64,000 nt of DNA from Salipaludibacillus aurantiacus (lineage in GTDB: Bacteria > Bacillota > Bacilli > Bacillales > Salisediminibacteriaceae): NCBI RefSeq assembly GCF_900111295.1, contig NZ_FOGT01000006.1, positions 62,001 through 126,000 of the forward strand, written 5' to 3'. The notes beneath the pieces are model-generated. The model was not told where the DNA came from. It did not search any database and worked only from the letters and a program-made list of their open reading frames with translations. The position numbers and the translations under genes are program-made. This document shows positions 1 through 8,257 of this stretch, piece after piece (the stretch's first letter is position 1; the number at the start of each line of letters is the position of its first letter).

Positions 1-155
1 TGGATCCAAATGTTTCCTTCCATCCAGCTTTTACGAAAGCTGTTCAGGTAGGTGGCGTTTTTTATGACCAGTGTAGGTGCAGTTTTTCCTTGAACGACTG
101 CCTGCTGCTCTCTTATTTGCTTTTTTGTCCAGTAATGGGAAAATCCTTTTACCAT
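1..155 (-). CDS. yerA: Adenine deaminase-like protein YerA, N-terminal fragment
   Basis: The first 51 residues of a minus-strand gene that leaves the window at position 1. It starts MVKGFSHYWTKK and carries the segment APTLVIKNATYLNS followed by GNIWI, which I recognise from the start of the B. subtilis YerA family of adenine deaminase-like amidohydrolases. ATG at 155 has an AGGTGA Shine-Dalgarno sequence about five bases upstream; a GTG at 164 is possible but lies inside that site. In B. subtilis yerA follows purD in the same orientation, as it does here at a distance of 12 kb. The metal-binding core lies outside the window, so activity cannot be judged. Identification is from memory of the family. 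Confidence 0.75.
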   Translation of the reverse strand, partial: MVKGFSHYWTKKQIREQQAVVQGKTAPTLVIKNATYLNSFRKSWMEGNIWI

Positions 156-402
156 TTTTATCACCTATTCAGACTTTAGGATAAATGTTTCTTTATGTTG
201 ACTCATTCACAAGCGTGTTTATTAAAAATACCTTCGGTAAAAAATGTCGTTTATACCAACAAAGAAACCGTTTTCATAATGGTAACATATTTCCCCTTTA
301 CAGGGCTAAAGATTAGATTAAATTTTTGTTAAAAAAAGTTCTGTTAGTCTTTCACAAATATGGCAGAAGGATTGACAGCCTAATTAAAAAGGAGGATTTA
401 CC

Positions 403-648
403 ATGTTTAAACCTAACATTGGGACATTAAATGCCCTAATCAGAATTACGTGCGGACTGACACTGTTGAGCTGGGGGACGGCACAGCTCGTTAAACGCCC
501 TTACAGAAACTTCCCTCTCCTCTCTGTCATGGCAGGCGCTATGAAAGTGGCTGAAGGTATTACAAGGTTCTGCCCTGTCGTATTTCTTTACGAGGAAAGA
601 GTTGAGGAGTACGAAGAAGACGACTATTCAAACATTAATCCGTCGTGA
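403..648 (+). CDS. DUF2892 (YgaP-like) small membrane protein
   Basis: 81 residues with start MFKPNIGTLNALIRITCG, typical of the DUF2892 family, which corresponds to the membrane hairpin of YgaP. Two hydrophobic stretches (about 10-26 and 37-52) are separated by the basic loop VKRPYRN. The conserved motif MKVAEGITRFCP follows, and the tail is acidic (EERVEEYEEDDY). AAGGAGG stands seven bases before the ATG. YgaP-type proteins often carry a rhodanese domain; this one is only the membrane part. No obvious operon partner apart from the small ORF 25 bases downstream. Function unknown. Confidence 0.85.
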   Translation: MFKPNIGTLNALIRITCGLTLLSWGTAQLVKRPYRNFPLLSVMAGAMKVAEGITRFCPVVFLYEERVEEYEEDDYSNINPS

Positions 649-673
649 AAACTCCGGAAAGGACTGAGGCCCT

Positions 674-826
674 GTGAACTTATGGGAACTGGCGACTGAT
701 TCCCTCTTTCTGTTTTTCTTCTTTTTTGGGAGCCTTGTCTTCGGAGCTGTCTTCTGGATGAGGCTGCACAGGAAGCAAAAAGCAGTAGAAGCGCGAGCAT
801 CGCACACCATTCTAAAGAAAAAATGA
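674..826 (+). CDS. Possible 50-residue single-span membrane protein
   Basis: A GTG-started reading frame 25 bases after the DUF2892 gene on the same strand. It encodes a very hydrophobic stretch (residues about 9-30, ending FGSLVFGAVFWM) followed by a strongly basic tail (RLHRKQK and a final KKK). A signal-anchor segment followed by positive charges is the usual form of a small bacterial membrane protein and is unlikely by chance. The ribosome site is weak (GAGG four bases before GTG), so translation may depend on coupling to the upstream gene. Overlapping minus-strand ORFs are less convincing. No homologue recognised. Confidence 0.35.
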   Translation: MNLWELATDSLFLFFFFFGSLVFGAVFWMRLHRKQKAVEARASHTILKKK

Positions 827-1182
827 AACGGCACATTTAGTTTTCTTTCATTAAATAAGGCAGGCCACGCACCTTCAATATTTTTTTGGAGGTGCTTCTA
901 TTTTTGAAGACATTAGTAATATCTTCTCAATTGACTTGCTTCGCATCTTACGCGGCGCTGGAGCCGGACAGACAGGCTGCCTCCGTTTCATATCGGTCTA
1001 ATGACACTCTTTTACGTCTACTCACAATTTTACATATTTCCCTGACTGATGACCTTATCCGGCCTGGCAAATTCCCACAATCCCCTGATATTACTAGAAA
1101 AGACTGAATGTGTTAGTGACTGGATCATCCGAAATTATCTCAAAATAATCACTTAACTGAAATATTGCATTTTTCCCACTTT
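827..1182. other. Intergenic stretch with no supported gene
   Basis: No reading frame here has both a ribosome site and protein-like composition. A frame with GGAGGTG near 884 would need an ATT start or lacks a family signature. A short inverted repeat, GCACCT/AGGTGC, brackets about 870-895. Otherwise nothing recognised before the promoter of the AbgT gene. Confidence 0.5.
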
Positions 1183-1222
1183 TTGAAAACGTGTTCAAAT
1201 TTTACTTATAAACTTATATACT
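1183..1222 (+). promoter_or_regulatory. Candidate sigma-A promoter(s) of the AbgT-family gene
   Basis: Two overlapping matches: TTGAAA (1183-1188), 17 bases, TTATAA (1206-1211); and TTCAAA (1194-1199), 17 bases, TATACT (1217-1222). Both point at the gene starting at 1319 and leave a leader of about 90-100 nt. Neither is perfect. Confidence 0.4.
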
Positions 1223-1318
1223 AGTGTCGAATAAAAGATAGGTGTAATAGAAAAATAACATGTAAGATGTCAGAATTTTAGTTTTTTTGTTGCATCGGAC
1301 TGAAAGGGGTTTTTCTTT

Positions 1319-2842
1319 TTGGATTCAAAACGTAAAGGGATCTTTCAACGCTTTCTCGATATGGTAGAATTCGTCGGAAACAAACTGCCGCACCCGGTCA
1401 CGCTGTTTGCTATTTTGACGCTGATTGTCATCATTTTATCCGGAATCGTTGCAGGTACGGGTGTAAGTGTTGAGCATCCTGGTGAAGAAGGGGAAATGGT
1501 TCAAGTTACAAGCCTGCTGAACACAGAAGGCATACAGTACATGTTTTCCAGTATGGTTGATAACTTCATAGGATTCGCACCATTGGGCGTAGTACTTGCC
1601 ACAATGCTGGGGATCGGGCTGGCTGAACGAACCGGATTAATCAGCGCATGCCTGAGAGGATTTGTCCTTTCCGTACCAAAAGTTTTAATTACTGGGGGAC
1701 TTGTTTTTGCAGGTATCATGTCAAGTGTGGCTTCAGATGCCGGTTATGTTGTCCTGCCGCCGTTAGGTGCTGTTATTTTCGCCGCATTAGGAAGGCATCC
1801 ATTAGCCGGTCTGGCCGCTGCGTTTGCCGGTGTTTCCGCAGGGTTCAGTGCAAACTTATTCTTATCTGCAACTGATCCGCTGCTCGGTGAGCTGACGATT
1901 TCAGCTGCGGCGATTATTGACCCTGCCTATGCAGAAGGTATGAATATCGCTATGAACTATTACTTTATTATAGTTTCGGTGTTTATATTAACCATCGTAG
2001 GTGCCTGGGTAACTGAAAAAATTGTTGAACCTCGCCTTGGTGAATATACAGGAGATTACCGTGAAGACTTAAAAGGTCTTGATTCAATTGAGAAAAAAGG
2101 TCTAATCTGGGCTGGCGTCTCTTTATTGGCCGGAGTGATCCTGTTCGCTTTAACAATTATTCCGGAAAACGGACCGTTACGGGCAGATGACGGGGGGATT
2201 ATCCAGTCACCGTTTATGGACTCTCTTGTTCCAATTATTGCGATTCTGTTCTTTATTCCAGGTCTTTTCTACGGGCTGGCTACTAAAAACATCCGCAATG
2301 ACAAAGATGTCGCAAACCAGCTGTCAGACACTATGGCTGCCATGGGAATGTTTATCGTCCTTGCGTTTACAGCCGGTCAGTTTGTAGCTTATTTCTCAGA
2401 AACCAACATGGGTCTCATAATTGGAGTTTACGGTGCTGAAGCACTTGAAGCAGCTAATCTTACAGGGATTCCTCTGATTCTCGGTTTCATTCTTGTGGCA
2501 GGTTTCATTAACTTGTTCATCGGAAGCGCCTCAGCCAAATGGGCTATGATGGCACCTGTATTCGTTCCGATTATGATGCAGCTCGGCTACTCGCCTGAAA
2601 TGACTCAGATGGCGTACCGTATTGCTGACTCAACAACGAACATCATTACACCGTTAATGACTTATTTCGCTATCATTATCGCCTTCGCTCAGAAGTACGA
2701 TAAAAAGATGGGGATTGGGACCCTTATTTCTGTTATGTTCCCGTATACGATTGTCTTTACAATTGCCTGGACACTCATGCTTATCATTTGGATGTTGTTC
2801 GGTATCGACCTCGGTCCTGGTTCACCAATCTTATACGAATAA
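1319..2842 (+). CDS. AbgT-family transporter
   Basis: 507 residues with about ten or more membrane segments. The start (GIFQRFLDMVEFVGNKLPHP) and the motif GSASAKWAMMAPVFVP near residues 400-416 are hallmarks of the AbgT family. Members import p-aminobenzoyl-glutamate or export antimetabolites such as sulfonamides; the substrate here cannot be read from sequence. The length is normal for the family. TTG start at 1319 is preceded by AAAGGGG about ten bases upstream. Monocistronic: its own promoter region precedes it and a strong terminator follows directly. Position between a YgaP-like gene and a YjzC-like gene gives no functional hint. Confidence 0.92.
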   Translation: MDSKRKGIFQRFLDMVEFVGNKLPHPVTLFAILTLIVIILSGIVAGTGVSVEHPGEEGEMVQVTSLLNTEGIQYMFSSMVDNFIGFAPLGVVLATMLGIGLAERTGLISACLRGFVLSVPKVLITGGLVFAGIMSSVASDAGYVVLPPLGAVIFAALGRHPLAGLAAAFAGVSAGFSANLFLSATDPLLGELTISAAAIIDPAYAEGMNIAMNYYFIIVSVFILTIVGAWVTEKIVEPRLGEYTGDYREDLKGLDSIEKKGLIWAGVSLLAGVILFALTIIPENGPLRADDGGIIQSPFMDSLVPIIAILFFIPGLFYGLATKNIRNDKDVANQLSDTMAAMGMFIVLAFTAGQFVAYFSETNMGLIIGVYGAEALEAANLTGIPLILGFILVAGFINLFIGSASAKWAMMAPVFVPIMMQLGYSPEMTQMAYRIADSTTNIITPLMTYFAIIIAFAQKYDKKMGIGTLISVMFPYTIVFTIAWTLMLIIWMLFGIDLGPGSPILYE

Positions 2843-2888
2843 ACATTAAAAGGTATTGGCCTAAGAGCCAATACCTTTTTTAATGTTT
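2842..2888. terminator. Bidirectional terminator
   Basis: Near-perfect inverted repeat with arms AAAAGGTATTGGC and GCCAATACC followed by T6 on the plus strand, with A/T tracts on both sides. It ends the AbgT gene (plus) and also lies directly after the YjzC-like gene (minus). Confidence 0.9.
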
Positions 2889-3075
2889 AATTAACTTTTT
2901 TCCAGTAAGCCGCTTCCTTACTTGAACGAAGTGGCGGGAATGTGTCTCCGCTTTCCATGCTGATTTGCTGTTCTTCTTCGGATGGATCACTCTTCTTGCG
3001 TCCGTCGGTTAATCCATCAAATTCGTACGTACCGTTTTCCGGTGCTTTTTCACCTGTTTTGTAACGATCTGCCAT
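2887..3075 (-). CDS. YjzC-family small protein
   Basis: 62 residues, MADRYKTGEKAPENGTYEF..., with the conserved GEKAPENGTY and a GDTFPP segment near the C-terminus, the pattern I associate with the small YjzC family of Bacillus. Function unknown. The frame is open to an ATG at 3087, but AAGGAG-ATGAT is a near-complete extended Shine-Dalgarno sequence that overlaps the two upstream ATGs and is spaced seven bases from the third, so the start is placed at 3075. An inverted repeat lies about 30 bases upstream of the start. Confidence 0.75.
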   Translation of the reverse strand: MADRYKTGEKAPENGTYEFDGLTDGRKKSDPSEEEQQISMESGDTFPPLRSSKEAAYWKKVN

Positions 3076-3106
3076 GGTGTCCATCATCTCCTTTGAAGTT
3101 ATAAAT

Positions 3107-3135
3107 GATTCATAGGTACTGTACCACTATGAATC
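3107..3135. repeat. Inverted repeat upstream of the YjzC-like gene
   Basis: GATTCATAG and CTATGAATC flank an 11-base centre that itself contains GTAC twice. No T-run follows on the minus strand. It lies between the anti-sigma-like gene and the YjzC-like gene and could be an operator or a weak terminator. Confidence 0.5.
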
Positions 3136-3205
3136 TTTTATAAACTTCCTATTTTGTTAATTTCCGATTTGAAAGGAATTTTCCTCCAAAAGTGAGGCTT
3201 CCTCC

Positions 3206-4336
3206 CTACTCCATCCAGTTCCAGAAACTGACCTCGTCAACTTCCATTCTGGTAATTAGCGGTTCACCCTGAAGTTGAAGGATTTCTTTAGTCGGTCCCG
3301 TGATGACAGCTCCATAATGGAAAACTCCATAGTTTTCCAGAAAGTCTATCCTCTCTGACAACTTTAAATCCCCGAAATATAGATTATTTGCTTTTCGTTC
3401 ATGCTCCTGCAAAAAATATAACGTTTTTAAAAACTGTTTATGAAGCACTTCCCCTTCTCCAGCGTTGTAATCTGGAGAGGAGAAACTCTCAGACACAATC
3501 CGGCTGCCAAACAGCCCTTTTTCTTCTTCTCTGAAATCTAAAATCATGTCATCCTCATGCCAGATTGGAAAACTGGGAAAACCGACCGGGTCAAAGACAA
3601 TTCCCTCATCCCATTCGTCTTCAGCTTCTACTCCCGTATTAACAGCCAGCCAGGTTATATCAATCTCTTTATCTTCAAACAGCTGGAAGACTTCTTCTGT
3701 TCCCTGGAGTTCCGCAAATGAAACAAAAGCAGAGACTACTGTCCCAACTGCAAGCTGCTCAAGTTTGTCCCATTCGGCCAGTTCCCAGCCTTGAGCTTCA
3801 GGAAGGACAAAAACCGGATTATTCTGAGATACATTTCCAGTGTCATGTCGTTCAGGGAAAGACATTAATGAAAACCGGAAATTCACTTTCATATCGCCCG
3901 CTTTAATAATGTCATGGCCAACTTGTTTGTTTAACTCCCTTGTCGTTTTCAAACCGAAAAATGGACTGGCATTCGTACTTGTGGCACCGAGATACCCGTA
4001 GGGGTCAGTTACTGTCAGCGTATGGTCGATGACGTTACGGTAGTTATCTGCTCTGGAAGGGTCTCCCCAGGAATAGTAGAGAGCTGTCAGGACGCTGGAC
4101 ACAATCGATAACACGAGGAACAGAGCAAACGCGATAAAGGCCGTTCGCAGGCGCTTCTTCCATTTCTTATTTCTGCTGCCGCCAGCTTTCTTTTCTTTTT
4201 CCTTGTTCTCCATTTTATCCAGATGATCCCGGTAACTCTTAAATTTTTCCAGCTCTTTCTTCATTTCTTCCATTTCATTTTCAGAGATTTCTCCTCTTTC
4301 ATAAGCTTCCAGTTTCTTTCTGAAGTCCTCACTCAC
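3206..4336 (-). CDS. Anti-sigma factor-like membrane protein (Sigma_reg family, YhdL-like)
   Basis: 376 residues. The N-terminal 60 are cytoplasmic, charged and helical (FRKKLEAYERGEISENEMEEM), then a single membrane span at about 66-88, then an extracytoplasmic domain of about 285 residues. The start and layout resemble YhdL, which holds SigM at the membrane, and related proteins with the Sigma_reg_N and Sigma_reg_C domains. ECF sigma factor genes usually sit directly upstream of such regulators. Here the upstream 150 bases hold none and the next gene is the divergent LysE. It may act on a sigma factor encoded elsewhere. Family assignment is from pattern memory. Confidence 0.7.
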   Translation of the reverse strand: MSEDFRKKLEAYERGEISENEMEEMKKELEKFKSYRDHLDKMENKEKEKKAGGSRNKKWKKRLRTAFIAFALFLVLSIVSSVLTALYYSWGDPSRADNYRNVIDHTLTVTDPYGYLGATSTNASPFFGLKTTRELNKQVGHDIIKAGDMKVNFRFSLMSFPERHDTGNVSQNNPVFVLPEAQGWELAEWDKLEQLAVGTVVSAFVSFAELQGTEEVFQLFEDKEIDITWLAVNTGVEAEDEWDEGIVFDPVGFPSFPIWHEDDMILDFREEEKGLFGSRIVSESFSSPDYNAGEGEVLHKQFLKTLYFLQEHERKANNLYFGDLKLSERIDFLENYGVFHYGAVITGPTKEILQLQGEPLITRMEVDEVSFWNWME

Positions 4337-4488
4337 CTATCGTCCCGCCTTCCTTTTTTTTACTGTTAGCTTCATTATACTTTATTAGTTAATCTGAAGC
4401 GTTAGACCGCAGAAAAGTTCCCCCCTATTATTCTAATTTTCTTAAAACGATCATTTACTATACAGACAAGCTTTATGGGGGTAAAAAG

Positions 4489-5148
4489 ATGATCTTCCTA
4501 TTAATCAGACAAATTGTACTTGGTTTGTCTATTGCAGCACCCATTGGACCAATCAATATAGAAATTATCCGCAGAGGAATCAATCAGGGTTTTTGGCCTT
4601 CTCTTCTTGTAGGTGCAGGGGGAATGAGTGCCGATCTTATCATCATGTTTCTTATGTACCACGGTTTATCGGGTTTTCTGGCACTTGAGGAGGTGCAGCT
4701 TGCATTACTGGTTTTCGGAGCGGGTGTATTATCGTATACCGGTATTCAGGGTATCCAATCACAGCCTCAGCTTTCAGACCTCTCATTTGAAGAAATGAGA
4801 GAGCAAAATGAGAAGAGCGGCCTTCTGGGGTCTTATCTTACCGGCGCATCGATTGCTGCTTTCAACCCTTTAAACCTGCTGTTCTGGTTGGGGATTTACG
4901 GCTCAGTCCTAAGCTCCACTTTCCAAAATGACAACCCGCTGCATGCTTTTTATATTAATAGTGCTGTATTTATAGGCATTGGCTTGTGGAACCTTAATCT
5001 CTCCCTCTCTGTCTTTTTTGGAAGAAGATTACTAAAGAAAAGCATCTTGAAAGGAATCTGTCTGGCAGCCAGTCTGTTTCTGGTTGGATGCGGCATATAC
5101 TTTGCTTTTAAAGCAATCGGGCAATTCAGGACTGCAATAGGGATTTAA
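4489..5148 (+). CDS. LysE/RhtB-family amino acid exporter
   Basis: 219 residues and about six membrane segments. The N-terminal motif GLSIAAPIGPINIEIIRRG (about residues 13-31) is the LysE-family signature: a GP-containing first helix followed by a conserved arginine-glycine loop. Such proteins export amino acids or related small molecules; the substrate is not predictable. ATG at 4489 has GGGGG about eight bases upstream. Divergent from the anti-sigma-like gene and convergent with ykoC. A small terminator follows. Confidence 0.88.
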   Translation: MIFLLIRQIVLGLSIAAPIGPINIEIIRRGINQGFWPSLLVGAGGMSADLIIMFLMYHGLSGFLALEEVQLALLVFGAGVLSYTGIQGIQSQPQLSDLSFEEMREQNEKSGLLGSYLTGASIAAFNPLNLLFWLGIYGSVLSSTFQNDNPLHAFYINSAVFIGIGLWNLNLSLSVFFGRRLLKKSILKGICLAASLFLVGCGIYFAFKAIGQFRTAIGI

Positions 5149-5172
5149 TAGGTGGTTAATTATATGAGACGG

Positions 5173-5194
5173 AAGGTGGTAACACCTTTTTAAT
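5173..5194 (+). terminator. Terminator of the LysE-family gene
   Basis: AAGGTG-GTAA-CACCTT followed by a T-run, 25 bases after the LysE stop codon. Compact stem of six pairs. Confidence 0.7.
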
Positions 5195-5280
5195 AAAAAA
5201 ACGCATGGAAGGTGGTTCCCCCCGAAAGTTAGATTAATACTCTACCTTTCGGGGTGGTGCTACCACGTCCATGCGCTTCT
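5195..5280 (-). terminator. Long hairpin terminator of ykoFEDC
   Basis: One extended inverted repeat: CGCATGGA pairs TCCATGCG, then GTGGT pairs ACCAC, then CCCCGAAAG pairs CTTTCGGGG around a loop near 5230-5243. Read on the minus strand it ends in T7, directly after the ykoC stop codon. The stem is much longer than an ordinary terminator. It contains GGTGGT...ACCACG, which looks like a T-box core but is explained by the stem. Confidence 0.75.
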
Positions 5281-6060
5281 TTAAAACTGCCGGCCGAAAA
5301 TATTTAAATAACCGAGCTGGTAGGAGGTGAAGACGACGAGGAAGAACGTCCCGACAATGCTTGCGAAAAATACCCAGTCTTTCTTTCCGACAGACATGTG
5401 GTGATAATGGGTTCTGTCATGAGAACCTGTGAACCCTTTCGATTCCATCGCAATAGCCACCCGCTCCGCCTTCCGAATCGCATTGGCCATCAGGGGGATT
5501 GCATAGCGGCGGAACTGGCGAAGGCGCCCTTTCACTCCTTTCGCACGTCCTACTCCTCTTATCCGGTGAGCCTGGCGCAACACTTCAAATTCGTGCTTAA
5601 ATGTCGGCAGAAACCGGTAGCCTGCCAGAATTCCGTAAGTGAGTTTCGGCGGCAGCTTGAACTGCTGCATCAAACTAAGCATAAACTTTGTAGAGTCCGT
5701 CGTTAAAATAAACATCAGCGACAGGGCGACAAAACAAAGTGACCTCAATGCCAGACTGATCCCTACCATGACGCCTCCAGTCGTTATTTCAAACCACCAG
5801 AATTCAAACAGCACCCGGCCGCCGGAGAAACTGTCACTTGTATAAAGAGTGGTCATCCAAGCGAAGCCCAACGCTAAAAATACGAAAGGCGTAAAAACAA
5901 GCAGCCACTTTTTCACCGGAATGGAACTGAACAAAAAAGTGAATGCTACAATAAATATTAAATACGTAAGCGGCGTGAAAATATCAAAGCTGAAACTTAA
6001 AAGCACGCCGGGAATGATGATAGCAACCATTTTCACAGCCGGATTAACGGACGAGATCAT
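5281..6060 (-). CDS. ykoC: ECF transporter transmembrane subunit YkoC
   Basis: 259 residues of the CbiQ/EcfT family: several membrane helices and, near residues 150-170, the cytoplasmic coupling segment LRQAHRIRGVGRAKG with the conserved A-x-R-x-R-G pattern that contacts the ATPases. It is the membrane scaffold of the YkoEDC transporter for thiamine or its hydroxymethylpyrimidine precursor. Start placed at the ATG at 6060, five bases after AAGGTGA; the GTG at 6069 overlaps that site. It overlaps the ykoD stop by 17 bases, so translation is coupled. The operon is under a TPP riboswitch. Confidence 0.88.
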   Translation of the reverse strand: MISSVNPAVKMVAIIIPGVLLSFSFDIFTPLTYLIFIVAFTFLFSSIPVKKWLLVFTPFVFLALGFAWMTTLYTSDSFSGGRVLFEFWWFEITTGGVMVGISLALRSLCFVALSLMFILTTDSTKFMLSLMQQFKLPPKLTYGILAGYRFLPTFKHEFEVLRQAHRIRGVGRAKGVKGRLRQFRRYAIPLMANAIRKAERVAIAMESKGFTGSHDRTHYHHMSVGKKDWVFFASIVGTFFLVVFTSYQLGYLNIFGRQF

Positions 6061-7657
6061 ACACGTCACCTTCTTCTTTCAGCTGCCGTACGCGGTAAGG
6101 AAGCCGCAGTCTCGCTTGTTTCAGCAAGCTTTCCTTATCCCAAAGCTGTTCGGGGGTACCGGAGAAAGCGAGATTTCCTTTGTCCAGCACAAAAACTGTT
6201 TCACAATACTGGTCAATGAGATCCATATCATGTGTCACAAACACGATCGTTGTCCCTTTCGCTTTCAAATCAAGAACAATCGACATTAATTCGTCTGTTG
6301 TTTTGGCGTCCTGCCCGAAAGTGGGCTCATCAAACAGAAGCACGTCCGGTGTCTCGTCCAGCATTGTAGCGACACTGAGCCGGCGCTTCTGTCCTCCGCT
6401 TAGAGAAAATGGGTTATTCCAGCGGTGGCCCTCAAGCTGAAAGTGCCCGAGCAGTTCAGTAACTTTTTCTTTCATTTCCTCTTCCGGTGTGCCGTTCAGC
6501 TTCATCCCAAAAGAGAGTTCATCATAAACTGTGTCGGTAATAAACTGGTGCTCAGGGTTCTGGAAAACAAAACCCATATGTTTACGCAGCTCTTCTTCAC
6601 GCCACTTTTTCAATGGAGCATCCTGAAACGTAATCGTCCCTTTATGGGGGCTGAGAATGCCAGCCATCAGCTGCAGCAGCGTCGACTTTCCTGCCCCATT
6701 TTCCCCGGCTACAGCCACAAACTCACCTTTATGAAGCGTCATCGTCAGATCTTCAAGAATCGTCCTGTCCTTACGTTTAAACGACAAATTTGAAATAGAA
6801 AGGGCAGGTTCCAGAAACTGGGGGGTCTGACCCCCCAGTTTCTGGGTGTTCTTCTGTATGGCCTTTGGCAGGTGGATGCCTTCCTCCGTAAGGGTCTCTT
6901 TATATTCGGTAAAGACGTTGTCACGGGGGCCATCTGCAATCAGTTTGCCGTGTTTATTTAAGGCAAGCACGCGATGGATGTAAGGCATCCAGTCGTCAAG
7001 CTGGTGTTCGATGACTAGTACAGCCATTTTCCTTTCCTGCTGAAGCTTTGTCACGAGCTGGATAAATTCAAGGCTAGAAACGGGGTCAAGATTTGCTGTA
7101 GGTTCATCAAGAATAAGCAATTCCGGCTCCATTAAAAGTACTGAGGCAAGAGCTACCTTTTGCTTTTGCCCGCCTGAAAGTTCATGAATGGCCCGGTACT
7201 TTACCTCAGTGAGCCCTGTAACTTCCAAAACAGCATCCATCCGCTCGGCCATGACTTTTCTCGGCACTTTTAAATTCTCCATCGTAAAAGCCAGTTCATT
7301 TTCCACGGTGACCATACAAAACTGGCTTTCCGGATCCTGAAACACAATGCCTATTTTCTGATTCAGCACACCTTTTTCGAAACGGCTGATATCTTCTCCC
7401 CGGTAATAAACCGTCCCTTCTGCATACCCTTCCACGGCTTCGGGGTAAAGGCCGTTTAAACAAAGGGAAATGGTGCTTTTACCTGACCCGCTGGCGCCTG
7501 TTAAAAGTGTCACTTCGCCTTCTTCGAGCGAAAAACTGACATCGTTTATGAGCGGTTCAGATTGCTTTTTCTCATAATCAAACGAGAGGTTTTCTGTACG
7601 TATAAGGGCTGGCTGTTTTTGAACGGCAGGAATCTGATTAGGAAGCCTCTTTTTCAC
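6044..7657 (-). CDS. ykoD: ECF transporter double ATPase YkoD
   Basis: 537 residues, two ABC ATPase domains in one chain. Domain 1 has Walker A GASGSGKST, signature LSGGQKQKV and Walker B LLILDEPTANLD; domain 2 has GENGAGKST, LSGGQKRRL and VLLFDEPTFG. Both sets are complete. It powers uptake through YkoE and YkoC. GTG start with AGGA five bases upstream, overlapping the end of ykoE. Odd feature: the linker between the domains (about residues 271-282, KLGGQTPQF) is encoded by a perfect 35-bp palindrome that belongs to a repeat family scattered over the window. It is in frame and adds no stop. Confidence 0.92.
   Translation of the reverse strand: MKKRLPNQIPAVQKQPALIRTENLSFDYEKKQSEPLINDVSFSLEEGEVTLLTGASGSGKSTISLCLNGLYPEAVEGYAEGTVYYRGEDISRFEKGVLNQKIGIVFQDPESQFCMVTVENELAFTMENLKVPRKVMAERMDAVLEVTGLTEVKYRAIHELSGGQKQKVALASVLLMEPELLILDEPTANLDPVSSLEFIQLVTKLQQERKMAVLVIEHQLDDWMPYIHRVLALNKHGKLIADGPRDNVFTEYKETLTEEGIHLPKAIQKNTQKLGGQTPQFLEPALSISNLSFKRKDRTILEDLTMTLHKGEFVAVAGENGAGKSTLLQLMAGILSPHKGTITFQDAPLKKWREEELRKHMGFVFQNPEHQFITDTVYDELSFGMKLNGTPEEEMKEKVTELLGHFQLEGHRWNNPFSLSGGQKRRLSVATMLDETPDVLLFDEPTFGQDAKTTDELMSIVLDLKAKGTTIVFVTHDMDLIDQYCETVFVLDKGNLAFSGTPEQLWDKESLLKQARLRLPYRVRQLKEEGDVYDLVR
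6811..6845. repeat. GGGGTCTGACCCC palindrome, copy 1 (inside ykoD)
   Basis: Perfect 17-bp arms (CCAGAAACTGGGGGGTC and its complement) around one T. It lies wholly within the ykoD reading frame, in the interdomain linker. Same core as the copies at 8926, 29346, 36392, 44608 and 46895. Confidence 0.95.
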
Positions 7658-8243
7658 GTTTTTCCTGCAACTCCTTTCCTAACGCATATCCGCGCAGGAC
7701 ACCTGTCTGGGCAAGCTGATCACTGATATATTTTCCGAGCAGCCCTGCCAACAAAGCGCCGCTGAGGACACGCACCGCAAATGTAGCTGCGATAAGGCCT
7801 GGTGTCAATGCAGCAAGACCTGACTGGAACCATCCCCAGGCGTAACTGAAGACGGCAGCAGACATCCCTGCGAGAACGAGCACATAAAGTGAGAAATTAC
7901 GATATCGTGTCGCCGCAAAAACAACTTCTGCGCCAAGGCCTTGAATCGCCGCCGAAATAATAAGACGAGGCCCTGCCGGACTTCCAATCAGAACCTGGAC
8001 AGTCCCTGCGATCAGTTCCGACCAGAAAGCGGCTCCAGGCTTACGGATTACGTAGGCAGCAATAATTGAAACGATAAACCAGATTCCAAAAATCACTTCA
8101 TAGCCGAATGGCGCGAGGCCAAATGGCGTTAAGAAGTTCCTCAGACCCTGCCCGAAAAAATAAAATAGCAAGTAGATGACGGCGAACACGACACCGAAAA
8201 TGGACATTAAAACAATTTCTTTAAGCTTCCATTGTTTCATCAT
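7638..8243 (-). CDS. ykoE: ECF transporter substrate-binding membrane protein YkoE
   Basis: 201 residues, hydrophobic, with five to six membrane segments; start WKLKEIVLMSIFGVVFAVIY is typical of the YkoE S-component. In the YkoEDC system it binds thiamine or hydroxymethylpyrimidine in the membrane. ATG ATG start with GGAGG ten bases upstream. Its end overlaps ykoD and it follows ykoF by 14 bases. The TPP riboswitch upstream of ykoF supports a thiamine-related substrate. Confidence 0.9.
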   Translation of the reverse strand: MMKQWKLKEIVLMSIFGVVFAVIYLLFYFFGQGLRNFLTPFGLAPFGYEVIFGIWFIVSIIAAYVIRKPGAAFWSELIAGTVQVLIGSPAGPRLIISAAIQGLGAEVVFAATRYRNFSLYVLVLAGMSAAVFSYAWGWFQSGLAALTPGLIAATFAVRVLSGALLAGLLGKYISDQLAQTGVLRGYALGKELQEKREKEAS

Positions 8244-8257
8244 GACAGGTCCGCCTC

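Noticed and set aside
886-1107. 73-residue ORF on the plus strand
   Set aside because: The GGAGGTG overlaps its start rather than preceding it, composition is not protein-like, and no family pattern. An alternative frame would need an ATT start.
5245-5280. T-box-like core GGTGGTGCTACCACGTCC on the plus strand
   Set aside because: No stem I or specifier region upstream and the sequence runs into the 3' end of ykoC, not into an amino acid or tRNA synthetase gene. The bases are explained by the long terminator stem.
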